Part shown: one piece after another, positions 8,705-16,805 of the stretch
Layout of the letters: each line of letters begins with the position of its first letter
Position numbering within the stretch: position 1 is the first letter of the stretch
Source of the DNA: Streptomyces sp. NBC_00154
GTDB lineage: Bacteria; Actinomycetota; Actinomycetes; Streptomycetales; Streptomycetaceae
Length of the DNA: 64,000 bases
Assembly: GCF_026342835.1 (NCBI RefSeq)
Contig: NZ_JAPEMI010000001.1
Location: forward strand, 992,001-1,056,000
Reading direction: 5' to 3'
Made by a program: the position numbers and the translations under genes
The notes under the pieces: generated by a model
Database searches by the model: none
What the model saw: only the letters and a program-made list of their open reading frames with translations
Told to the model about the DNA's origin: nothing

Positions 8705-10117
8705 TCAGCCCGTAACGACCGACACCTCTCCGATGCCCAGCGCCCGGACCGGCTCCTCGATCTGCGCGGCGTCGCCGACGAGGATCGTGACCAGACGGTC
8801 CACCGGGAAGGCGCTGACCACCGCCGCGGTCGCCTCGACCGTGCCGGTCTCGGCGAGGCGGGCGTACAGCTGCGCCTGGTAGTCATCCGGGAGGTGCTGC
8901 TCGACCTGGTCGGCGAGCGTGCCCGCGACAGAGGCCGCCGTCTCGAACTTCAGCGGGGCGACACCCACGAGGTTCTGCACGGCCGTCTCGCGCTCGGCAT
9001 CGGTCAGGCCCTCGGCCGCCAGCGTCCGCAGGACCGTCCACAGGTCGCCGAGCGCCGGGCCGGTGGATTCCGTGTCCACCGAGCCGCTGATGGCCAGCAT
9101 CGCGGCGCCCGTCGCCCCGGAGGCGGAGTCCGGCGCCGACGACCGCAGGACCTGCGCGAAGGCCCGTACGCCGTAGGTGTAGCCCTTCTCCTCGCGCAGC
9201 ACCCGGTCCAGCCGGGAGGTGAGCGTGCCGCCCAGGCAGTACGTGCCGAGGACCTGGGCCGGCCACACGCTGTCGTGCCGGTCGGCTCCGATGCGGCCGA
9301 TCAGCAACTGGGTCTGCACGGCTCCTGGACGGTCGACGATGACCACTCGGCCGGTGTCGTCGGCGGTGATCGGCGGGACCGGCCGGGGCTCGGCGCTGTT
9401 CCCGGACCAGTCGCCGACGGTGTCGGCGAGCAACGCCTCCAGGTCGATGCCCGTGAGGTCACCGACGACCACGGCGGTCGCGGTGGAAGGGCGGACATGG
9501 GCCTCGTAGAAGCTGCGGACGGCCGCGGAGTCGATCCGCTCCACCGTCTCCTCGGTGCCCTGGCGCGGGCGCGACATCCGCGCGGTGGCCGGGAAGAGCT
9601 CCTTGGAGAGCTGCTTGGCGGCGCGGCGGGCCGGGTTGGCCTGCTCGTGCGGGATCTCGTCGAGCCGGTTGCGTACCAGCCGCTCGACCTCGCTGTCGGA
9701 GAACGCCGGTGCCCGCAGCGCCTCGGCGACCAGACCGAGCGCCTTGGCCAGCCGGGAGGCCGGGACCTCGAGGGAGACCCGGACGCCGGGGTGGTCGGCG
9801 TGCGCGTCGAGGGTGGCCCCGCAGCGCTCCAGCTCGGCTGCGAACTCCTCCGCGGAGTGCTTGTCGGTGCCCTCGGACAGCGCCCGCGCCATGATCGTGG
9901 CCACGCCGTCGAGGCCCTCGGGCTCGGCGTCCAGCGGGGCGTCGAGGTAGATCTCGACCGCGACGACCTGCTGGCCGGGGCGGTGGCAGCGCAGCACCGT
10001 GAGCCCGTTGGGCAGGGCGCCGCGCTCGGGGGCAGGGAAGGCCCAGGGCCTGGCCGTGCCCGGGGTCGGCTGCGGGTGGTACTCCATCGATACTCCAGTC
10101 GCGGCAGCGTCGGTCAC
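8705..10117 (-). CDS. M16-family peptidase-like protein, non-catalytic partner
   Basis: A 470-residue member of the insulinase (M16) family. It has the paired M16 repeats (FPAPERGALPNGLTVLRCHRPGQQ at the N terminus, LGGTLTSRLDRVLREEKGYTYGVRAFAQ near residue 300). The zinc motif HxxEH is missing at the expected place, where the sequence reads ARALSEGTDKHSAEEFAAELE. It therefore should be the structural half of a heterodimer, contributing the R/Y pair of the C-terminal domain. Its GTG overlaps the TGA of the catalytic partner upstream (GTGA), so the two are translationally coupled. Confidence 0.88.
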   Translation of the reverse strand: MTDAAATGVSMEYHPQPTPGTARPWAFPAPERGALPNGLTVLRCHRPGQQVVAVEIYLDAPLDAEPEGLDGVATIMARALSEGTDKHSAEEFAAELERCGATLDAHADHPGVRVSLEVPASRLAKALGLVAEALRAPAFSDSEVERLVRNRLDEIPHEQANPARRAAKQLSKELFPATARMSRPRQGTEETVERIDSAAVRSFYEAHVRPSTATAVVVGDLTGIDLEALLADTVGDWSGNSAEPRPVPPITADDTGRVVIVDRPGAVQTQLLIGRIGADRHDSVWPAQVLGTYCLGGTLTSRLDRVLREEKGYTYGVRAFAQVLRSSAPDSASGATGAAMLAISGSVDTESTGPALGDLWTVLRTLAAEGLTDAERETAVQNLVGVAPLKFETAASVAGTLADQVEQHLPDDYQAQLYARLAETGTVEATAAVVSAFPVDRLVTILVGDAAQIEEPVRALGIGEVSVVTG

Positions 10118-11493
10118 TTGTCCGCCCCTTCGTGCGCGTCGGTGTCGGCGTCCGTCTCGTCGGCGGCCGCCCCATCGGTGGACTCGGCCGGCTCGACCGG
10201 CTCGTAGACGAGCACCGCCCGGTTGTCGGGGTGAAGCTGGGCCCTGGCAGCCGCCTGGACCTCTTCCGCGGTGACGTCGAGCACCCGCTGGACGGCGGTC
10301 AGGGCGAGCTGCGGGTCACCGAACAGCACGGCGAACCGGCACAGTTCGTCGGCGCGGCCCGCCACAGTACCGAGCCGGTCCAGCCACTCGCGCTCCAACT
10401 GGGCCTGGGCGCGCTCCATTTCCTCGGGCGTCGGGCCCTCGGCCGCGAACCGGGCCAGCTCCTCGTCGACCGCGGTCTCGATCTGCGCCACCTCGACCCC
10501 GCCGGACGTCTTCACGTCCAGCCAGCCGAGCGAGGGCGCACCGGCGAGCCGCAGCAGCCCGAATCCGGCCGCCACGGCCGTCCGGTCGCGGCGGACCAGG
10601 CGGTTGTGCAGCCGGGAGGACTCGCCACCGCCCAGCACGGTCAGCGCGAGGTCGGCGGCGTCGCACTCCCGGGTGCCGTCGTGCGGCAGCCGGTAGGCGG
10701 CCATCAGCGCCCGCGCCGGGACCTCCTCACGGACCTCTTCACGCAGTTGCTCGCCGATGGTCTCGGGGAGCGCGCCGTCGCGCGGCGGCTGCTTGCCGTC
10801 GTGGGACGGGATGGAGCCGAAGTACTTCTCGATCCAGGCGAGCGTCTGCTCGGAGTCGATGTCGCCGACCACGGACAGCACCGCGTTGTTGGGCGCGTAG
10901 TACGTACGGAAGAAGGTGCGTGCGTCCTCGAGCGTCGCTGCGTCCAGGTCGGCCATCGAGCCGATCGGGGTGTGGTGGTACGGGTGGCCCTCCGGGTAGA
11001 CGAGGGCGGTCAGCTTCTCGAACGCCGTGCCGTACGGCACGTTGTCGTAGCGCTGACGGCGCTCGTTCTTGACGACGTCCCGCTGGTTCTCCATGGACTC
11101 GTCGTCGAGCGCGGCGAGCAGTGAGCCCATCCGGTCGGCCTCGAGCCACAGGGCCAGCTCCAGCTGGTGCGTGGGCATCGTCTCGAAGTAGTTGGTCCGT
11201 TCGAAGCTGGTGGTCCCGTTGAGGGAGCCGCCCGCCCCCTGCACCAGTTCGAAGTGTCCGTTCCCCTTGACCTGTCCGGAGCCCTGGAACATCAGGTGCT
11301 CGAAGAGGTGCGCCAGACCCGTGCGCCCCTTGACCTCGTGGCGCGAACCGACGTCGTACCAGAGGCACACCGCGGCGACCGGGGTCAGATGGTCCTCGGA
11401 GAGCACCACGCGCAGGCCGTTGGCCAGACGGTGCTCGGTCGCTGTCAAGCCGCCGGAGCCGGCCTGGGCTGTGGCCGTGTGACCCATGGGCAT
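10114..11493 (-). CDS. M16-family zinc metallopeptidase, catalytic subunit
   Basis: A 459-residue insulinase-type peptidase. The zinc motif HLFEHLMFQ (HxxEH) lies at about residues 61-69, with the downstream glutamate in the ESMENQRDVVKNERRQRYDN segment. The C-terminal M16 domain follows (LTVLGGGESSRLHNRLVRRD). The ATG at 11493 has AAGGGA five bases upstream. A second ATG two codons later is possible, and the longer upstream reading frame runs through the MITE-like insertion and is not coding. No signal peptide is seen, so the pair probably acts in the cytosol. Confidence 0.9.
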   Translation of the reverse strand: MPMGHTATAQAGSGGLTATEHRLANGLRVVLSEDHLTPVAAVCLWYDVGSRHEVKGRTGLAHLFEHLMFQGSGQVKGNGHFELVQGAGGSLNGTTSFERTNYFETMPTHQLELALWLEADRMGSLLAALDDESMENQRDVVKNERRQRYDNVPYGTAFEKLTALVYPEGHPYHHTPIGSMADLDAATLEDARTFFRTYYAPNNAVLSVVGDIDSEQTLAWIEKYFGSIPSHDGKQPPRDGALPETIGEQLREEVREEVPARALMAAYRLPHDGTRECDAADLALTVLGGGESSRLHNRLVRRDRTAVAAGFGLLRLAGAPSLGWLDVKTSGGVEVAQIETAVDEELARFAAEGPTPEEMERAQAQLEREWLDRLGTVAGRADELCRFAVLFGDPQLALTAVQRVLDVTAEEVQAAARAQLHPDNRAVLVYEPVEPAESTDGAAADETDADTDAHEGADK

Positions 11494-11617
11494 GTACGTC
11501 CCTTCGATCGCGATACTGGATTTCCTGCGAGACCTGCCACTGTAAGCAAGCGGACGGACACCTGGCGAAGTTCCCGTGCCGTGGAAGTTCGCGGGAAAGA
11601 GCGCCGGATGGCCCCTG

Positions 11618-11779
11618 AGGGCTGTCCCGTAATCCCTGGCGGCCGCACGACGACAGCTGAGGCACCTCGCCACGTTGCCGGAACGCCCGAATACGACCGG
11701 TATGAGGACACCCCTCCGCCTTCCGATGCACCGCATCCGACGCCGCGCACTGATCCACCAGGGATTACGGGACAGCCCT
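11618..11779. mobile_element. MITE-like insertion, 162 bp with 22-bp terminal inverted repeats
   Basis: AGGGCTGTCCCGTAATCCCTGG at the left end (11618-11639) is repeated exactly, inverted, at the right end (11758-11779). The interior of about 118 bases holds no gene. Flanking trinucleotides are TGA-like and TTA-like, which could be a decayed TNA target duplication of IS5-type elements. The repeats resemble the ends of Streptomyces IS5-family elements, as far as I recall. It lies between the divergent M16 and parC genes, within about 100 bases of the parC start. Confidence 0.7.
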
Positions 11780-11881
11780 TAGAGACGGGTCGAGGTCGGG
11801 GTTGTCAGTGCGGCGGTCCACAATGGTCCGCGTCAGAACCAGAGGTTGCCCGAACAGATCTGTGAAGGAGTCGCAGCAGCG

Positions 11882-14332
11882 ATGGCCCGCCGCAGTACGA
11901 AGACCCCGCCGCCGGACGACTTCGAGGAGAAGATCCTCGACATCGACGTCGTCGACGAAATGCAGGGCTCCTTCCTCGAGTACGCCTACTCGGTGATCTA
12001 CTCACGGGCCCTGCCGGACGCCCGCGACGGCATGAAGCCGGTGCACCGCCGCATCGTGTACCAGATGAACGAGATGGGGCTGCGACCCGACCGCGGCTAT
12101 GTGAAGTGTGCCCGCGTCGTCGGCGAGGTCATGGGCAAGTTGCACCCGCACGGCGACGCGTCGATCTACGACGCGCTGGTGCGGATGGCCCAGCCGTTCT
12201 CGATGCGGCTCCCCCTCGTCGACGGACACGGCAACTTCGGCTCGCTCGGAAACGACGACCCGCCGGCCGCCATGCGGTACACCGAGTGCCGGATGGCCGA
12301 CGCCACGTCGCTGATGACGGAGTCGATCGACGAGGACACCGTCGGATTTCAGTCGAACTACGACGGTCAGGAGCAGGAGCCGCTTGTCCTCCCGGCCGCG
12401 TATCCGAACCTCCTGGTCAACGGCTCGTCCGGGATCGCGGTCGGCATGGCGACCAATATGCCGCCGCACAACCTGGGCGAGGTCATCGCCGCCGCCCGCC
12501 ATCTCATCAAGCATCCGGGTGCGGACCTGGAGACCCTGATGCGGTTCGTTCCCGGTCCGGACCTGCCGACCGGGGGCCGGATCGTGGGCCTCGGCGGCAT
12601 CAAGGACGCGTACGCGGCCGGCCGCGGCACGTTCAAGATCCGTGCGACCGTCTCCGTGGAGAATGCCACGGCGCGCCGCAAGGGTCTGGTCGTCACCGAA
12701 CTGCCGTTCACCGTCGGCCCGGAGAAGGTGATCGCCAAGATCAAGGACCTGGTCTCGGCGAAGAAGCTCCAGGGCATCGCCGACGTCAAGGACCTCACCG
12801 ACCGCGAGCACGGCCTGCGCCTGGTCATCGAGGTCAAGAACGGCTTCGTGCCCGAGGCCGTACTGGAGCAGCTCTACAAGCTGACGCCGATGGAGGAGTC
12901 CTTCGGCATCAACAATGTGGCGCTGGTCGACGGGCAGCCGCTCACGCTGGGCCTCAAGGAGCTCCTCGAGGTCTATCTCGACCACCGCTTCGACGTGGTG
13001 CGCCGCCGCAGCGAGTTCCGCCGGACCAAGCGTCGCGACCGGCTCCATCTGGTCGAGGGCCTGCTCGTCGCGCTGATCGACATCGACGAGGTCATCCGGC
13101 TCATCCGGTCCAGTGACAATTCGGCGCAGGCGAAGGAGCGGCTCATCGAGCACTTCTCGCTGAGCGCGATCCAGACGCAGTACATCCTGGACACCCCGCT
13201 GCGCCGGCTGACCCGGTTCGACCGGATCGAGCTGGAGAGCGAGCGGGACCGGCTCAACACCGAGATCGACGAGCTGACCGCGATCCTCGAATCGGACACC
13301 GAGCTGCGCAAGCTGGTCTCCACCGAACTGGCCGCGGTCGCCAAGAAGTTCGGCACCGACCGGCGTACGGTGCTGCTGGAGTCGGCCGGTGCCCAGGTCG
13401 CTGCGGTGCCGCTGGAGGTCGCGGACGACCCGTGCCGGGTGCTGCTCTCCTCGACCGGTCTGCTGGCCCGTACGGCCACCGGCGACCCGATCGCGTTCGA
13501 CGAGGACGCCAAGCGGGCCAAGCACGATGTGATCGTGTCGGCCGTGCCGGCGACGGCGCGCGGCGACGTGGGTGTGGTGACGTCCACCGGGCGGTTGCTG
13601 CGGCTCGCGGTGATCGACCTGCCGCAGCTCCCGGACACGCACGCGGCGCCCAATCTCTCGGGCGGGGCGATGGTTTCGGAGTTCCTCACGCTGGACAACG
13701 ACGAGGAAGTCATCTGCCTCACCACGCTCGACGAGTCCTCCCCCGGCCTGGCGATCGGCACCCTGCAGGGGGTCGTCAAGCGGGTGGTGCCGGACTACCC
13801 GGCCAACAAGGACGAGTTGGAGGTCATCACTCTCAAGGAGGGTGACCGGATCGTCGGCGCCGCCGAACTGCGTACCGGCGAGGAGGACCTGGTCTTCATC
13901 ACGTCCGACGCGCAGCTGCTGCGCTACCCGGCGGCGCAGGTGCGGCCGCAGGGCCGGCAGGCCGGCGGCATGGCGGGGGTGAAGCTGGCGACGGGCGCCG
14001 AGGTGCTCTCGTTCGGCGCGGTGGATCCGGCGGTGGACGCGATGGTGTTCACGGTGGCGGGCTCGCACGGCACGCTGGACGACTCGGTGCTGACGGCGAA
14101 ACTCACACCGTTCGACCAGTATCCGCGCAAGGGCCGGGCCACCGGTGGGGTGCGCTGTCAGCGGTTCCTCAAGGGTGAGGACGTCCTGGTGTTCGCCTGG
14201 GCGGGCGCGTTGCCGGCGCGGGCGGCGCAGACGAACGGCACGCCGACGGAGCTGCCGGAGCCGGATCCGCGGCGCGACGGTTCGGGTACGCCGCTGGCCA
14301 AGCCGGTCGCGGTGATCGCCGGACCGGTGTAG
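11882..14332 (+). CDS. parC: DNA topoisomerase IV subunit A
   Basis: This 816-residue type IIA topoisomerase A subunit works with ParE (encoded at 27007-29127) to unlink chromosomes. The winged-helix breakage domain carries the catalytic tyrosine at about residue 133 ([11 protein letters not shown]). The quinolone region reads [17 protein letters not shown]. The tower and coiled-coil regions follow. A six-bladed C-terminal domain starts near residue 510, with GyrA-box-like loops in [12 protein letters not shown] and [12 protein letters not shown] instead of a canonical box, favouring ParC over GyrA. GAAGGAG precedes the ATG by about 11 bases. A terminator hairpin follows the stop. Confidence 0.93.
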   Translation: MARRSTKTPPPDDFEEKILDIDVVDEMQGSFLEYAYSVIYSRALPDARDGMKPVHRRIVYQMNEMGLRPDRGYVKCARVVGEVMGKLHPHGDASIYDALVRMAQPFSMRLPLVDGHGNFGSLGNDDPPAAMRYTECRMADATSLMTESIDEDTVGFQSNYDGQEQEPLVLPAAYPNLLVNGSSGIAVGMATNMPPHNLGEVIAAARHLIKHPGADLETLMRFVPGPDLPTGGRIVGLGGIKDAYAAGRGTFKIRATVSVENATARRKGLVVTELPFTVGPEKVIAKIKDLVSAKKLQGIADVKDLTDREHGLRLVIEVKNGFVPEAVLEQLYKLTPMEESFGINNVALVDGQPLTLGLKELLEVYLDHRFDVVRRRSEFRRTKRRDRLHLVEGLLVALIDIDEVIRLIRSSDNSAQAKERLIEHFSLSAIQTQYILDTPLRRLTRFDRIELESERDRLNTEIDELTAILESDTELRKLVSTELAAVAKKFGTDRRTVLLESAGAQVAAVPLEVADDPCRVLLSSTGLLARTATGDPIAFDEDAKRAKHDVIVSAVPATARGDVGVVTSTGRLLRLAVIDLPQLPDTHAAPNLSGGAMVSEFLTLDNDEEVICLTTLDESSPGLAIGTLQGVVKRVVPDYPANKDELEVITLKEGDRIVGAAELRTGEEDLVFITSDAQLLRYPAAQVRPQGRQAGGMAGVKLATGAEVLSFGAVDPAVDAMVFTVAGSHGTLDDSVLTAKLTPFDQYPRKGRATGGVRCQRFLKGEDVLVFAWAGALPARAAQTNGTPTELPEPDPRRDGSGTPLAKPVAVIAGPV

Positions 14333-14336
14333 CCGG

Positions 14337-14361
14337 CCGCCCGGCCCCGGCGGCCGGGCGG
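14337..14361 (+). terminator. Terminator hairpin after parC
   Basis: Arms CCGCCCGGCC (14337-14346) and GGCCGGGCGG (14352-14361) pair perfectly with a 5-base loop just beyond the parC stop. It may also serve the convergent CobW gene. Confidence 0.8.
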
Positions 14362-14376
14362 TGCCAGGCCGATGGG

Positions 14377-15510
14377 CTACGCGTCGTCGACCGGCTGTTG
14401 TACGTACCGCAGGACGCCCCACATGCTCTGCTCATGTGCGGCGTCCTGCGGCGTGTCCGGGGACATTGCCTCGTGCGGGGCGGTGTCCGGCGCAGCAGGT
14501 GCGGAGTTCTCGCAGCAGTCGGTCAGTTCCTTGTGCAGGGTCTCCGGGTCGATGCCGGAGCCGATCAGCACGAGCTGGGTGAGACGCGGTTCGTCGCGCT
14601 TCCAGGGCCTGGGGCCGAACCGCAGGAATCTGCCGACGGCATGCAGCGCATACGTGTTGCCGCGGTCGCCCGCGCCGAAGTCGACGAACCCCTTGATCCG
14701 GTAGAGGCCCTCGGGCCGGGAGTCGAGAAACTCCATCAGTCGGCGGGGGTTCATGGGCACGTCGGAGGTGAAGGAGACACTCTCGTACGCGGCGTGCAGA
14801 TGCCCCGCGTGTGCCTCGGCGTCCCCTTCCGCCCCCTCCTCCAGCAGGAGGTCCTCGAAGGTGAGCTGACGCATCCTCTCCTCACCGTCCGGCCGCAGCG
14901 CCGGGTCGAAGAGCAGCTCCGGGTCGATGCGCCCGTACGTGGCGGAGATGACGGCCGCCCCGCTGCCGGTCGCCGCGACGGCCTTGCGGATGCGGCTCTG
15001 TTCCTCGTCCTCGATCCGGTCGGTCTTGTTCAGCACGACCAGATCGGCGACGCCGAGATGGCGCTCGATCTCCGGATGGCGCCCCCGGGTGGCATCGAAT
15101 TCGGCGGCGTCGACGACCTCGATCAGTCCCCCGTACACGATGTGCGGGTTGTCGCTGGCCAGCAGCATCCTTACGAGCTCCTGGGGTTCGGCGAGTCCGC
15201 TCGCCTCGATGACGATCACATCGAGGCGGGCGGCGGGCCGGGTGAGCGTCTCCAGGAAGGTGTCGAGTTCGCTCGCGTCGACGGCACAGCACAGGCAGCC
15301 GTTGCCCAGTGAGACGGTCGAGCCGACCTGGCCCGAGACCGTCATGGCATCGATCTCGATGGAGCCGAAATCGTTGACGATCACGCCGATCCTGTTCCCC
15401 GCACGGTGGCGCAGGAGGTGGTTGAGCAGAGTCGTCTTGCCGGATCCCAGGAACCCGGCCAGGACGATGACCGGGATCTGCTGCTTACGGGGCGGGGACG
15501 ACGGGTTCAA
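14377..15510 (-). CDS. CobW/COG0523-family GTPase (putative metal chaperone)
   Basis: A 377-residue G3E GTPase. The Walker A motif is GFLGSGKTTLLNH near the N terminus and the CxCC metal site is GNGCLCC. NKTDRIEDEEQ is the guanine-specificity motif. The C-terminal CobW domain contains RPEGLYRIKGFVDFG. Proteins of this family deliver zinc or cobalt to client enzymes using GTP. The TTG at 15510 is chosen because AGGAAGG precedes it and the protein aligns from there; the longer frame overlaps citrate synthase. It starts 23 bases after the citrate synthase stop, so they may share an mRNA. A long hairpin lies in its last 30 codons. Confidence 0.85.
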   Translation of the reverse strand: MNPSSPPRKQQIPVIVLAGFLGSGKTTLLNHLLRHRAGNRIGVIVNDFGSIEIDAMTVSGQVGSTVSLGNGCLCCAVDASELDTFLETLTRPAARLDVIVIEASGLAEPQELVRMLLASDNPHIVYGGLIEVVDAAEFDATRGRHPEIERHLGVADLVVLNKTDRIEDEEQSRIRKAVAATGSGAAVISATYGRIDPELLFDPALRPDGEERMRQLTFEDLLLEEGAEGDAEAHAGHLHAAYESVSFTSDVPMNPRRLMEFLDSRPEGLYRIKGFVDFGAGDRGNTYALHAVGRFLRFGPRPWKRDEPRLTQLVLIGSGIDPETLHKELTDCCENSAPAAPDTAPHEAMSPDTPQDAAHEQSMWGVLRYVQQPVDDA

Positions 15511-15533
15511 CGGGGGCCTTCCTAAGGGAAACG

Positions 15534-16685
15534 TCAGGGCGCCGGGACCGGCTGGGGAGGCGTCGGACCGATGTAGCGGGCCGCCGGACGGATGATCTTG
15601 GAGTCCTCCGCCTGCTCCAGGATATTGGCGCTCCAGCCGACCACCCGCGCCGCGCAGAAGGTCGGCGTGAACATCTCGCGCGGCAGCCCGCACAGCTCCA
15701 TGACGACCCCGGCGTAGAACTCCACGTTGGTGTGCAGCTCACGCCCGGGCTTGAGCTCGGCGAGGATCGCCTCGACCTGGCGCTCGACCTCGACGGCGAA
15801 GTCGACGAGCGGGCAGCCGAAGCCCTGGGCGATCCCGCGCAGCATGCGTGAGCGCGGGTCCTCGGTTCGGTACACGGGGTGGCCGAAGCCCATGATCCGC
15901 TCGCCCGCGAGCACGCGCTCGCGGATCCAGCTGTCGATGCGGTCGGGGGTGCCGATCGCGTCCAGGGTGTCGAGCGCGCGGCTGGGAGCTCCGCCGTGCA
16001 GCGGGCCGGAGAGCGCGCCGACGGCCGCCACCAGGCAGGCGGCGATGTCCGCGCCGGTGGAGGCGACGACCCGGCCGGTGAAGGTCGAGGCGTTGAAGCC
16101 GTGATCGACGGTGGAGATCAGATACTGCTCGACGGCCCTCACACGGGCGGTGTCCGCCTCGGAACCGGTGAGCATGTAGAGGTAGTTGGCGGCGTACGGC
16201 AGATCGTCGCGCGGCTCGACCGGTTCGAGGCCCTGGCCGAGCCGGTACAGGGCGGTCAGCACGGTGGGGACGGCCGCGCAGGCAGCCAGCGCGTCGCTGC
16301 GGCGCCGGTCGGCGTCGATGTCGTACACCGGGCGGAAGCCGGCCGAGGCGCCGAGCAGCGACAGTGCGGTGCGCAGCCCCGCGAGCGGGCCGGAGACCGC
16401 GCCCGCACGGGCTATCGCCGGCAGGGCACCTCGCACCTCCGGGGGCAGTCGGCGCATGGCAGCGGTGCGCGAGGCAAAGTCGGCGCCGGCGGCCGGACCG
16501 GGCAGCTCGCCGTGGAACATCAGGTACCAGACGTCCTCGAAGCTGCGGGTCTGTGCGAGCTCGATCGCCGAGTACTGCCGGTAGTGGTAGAAGCCCTCGC
16601 GTCCCCGGACGTCTCCGAGAGCGGTGTCCGTGACGACGACGCCCGCGAGGCCTCGGGGTACGGCGAGCGGGGTTCCGTTGGTCAT
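15534..16685 (-). CDS. Citrate synthase family protein (citrate synthase 2 type)
   Basis: The 383-residue product belongs to the short citrate synthase group. The substrate-binding histidines are in GPLHGGAPSRAL and MGFGHPVYRTEDPRSRML. The third catalytic position, normally aspartate in NVDF/L, is glutamate here (TNVEFYAGVV, about residue 322). The protein therefore either works with Glu or differs in activity. It may condense acetyl-CoA or propionyl-CoA with oxaloacetate. The start at 16685 follows GAGGAAGAA at a usable distance; an ATG three codons earlier is possible. It diverges from the HTH-citrate synthase across a region with AT-rich palindromes. Confidence 0.87.
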   Translation of the reverse strand: MTNGTPLAVPRGLAGVVVTDTALGDVRGREGFYHYRQYSAIELAQTRSFEDVWYLMFHGELPGPAAGADFASRTAAMRRLPPEVRGALPAIARAGAVSGPLAGLRTALSLLGASAGFRPVYDIDADRRRSDALAACAAVPTVLTALYRLGQGLEPVEPRDDLPYAANYLYMLTGSEADTARVRAVEQYLISTVDHGFNASTFTGRVVASTGADIAACLVAAVGALSGPLHGGAPSRALDTLDAIGTPDRIDSWIRERVLAGERIMGFGHPVYRTEDPRSRMLRGIAQGFGCPLVDFAVEVERQVEAILAELKPGRELHTNVEFYAGVVMELCGLPREMFTPTFCAARVVGWSANILEQAEDSKIIRPAARYIGPTPPQPVPAP

Positions 16686-16726
16686 GGTCGGCATTTCTTC
16701 CTCCGCGAGCTTCACTGTGCAGGACC

Positions 16727-16738
16727 ATCAATATTGAT
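16727..16738. promoter_or_regulatory. Palindromic operator candidate between the citrate synthase genes (site 1)
   Basis: ATCAATATTGAT is a perfect 12-base palindrome in an otherwise GC-rich genome. It lies 42 bases upstream of the minus-strand citrate synthase start. It shares TTGAT/ATCAA half-sites with site 2 at 16774-16786. Confidence 0.6.
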
Positions 16739-16773
16739 TCGACTGTCTATGCTTGACTTCAATCCTGTCAATG

Positions 16774-16786
16774 TTGATTGAATCAA
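16774..16786. promoter_or_regulatory. Palindromic operator candidate between the citrate synthase genes (site 2)
   Basis: TTGATTGAATCAA is a perfect palindrome around a central G. It ends two bases before the first possible ATG (16788) of the HTH-citrate synthase, so a bound protein would block that gene. The HTH domain of the adjacent citrate synthase is the natural candidate to bind it. Confidence 0.6.
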
Positions 16787-16805
16787 TATGGATACGGTGA
16801 GCACC

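Noticed and set aside
11445..11750. A short frame inside the MITE-like insertion region as a transposase remnant
   Set aside because: No transposase motif; the segment is too short and simply reads through the inverted repeats.
12002..14422. An 806-codon frame opposite parC
   Set aside because: Antisense shadow; parC has full domain motifs on the other strand.
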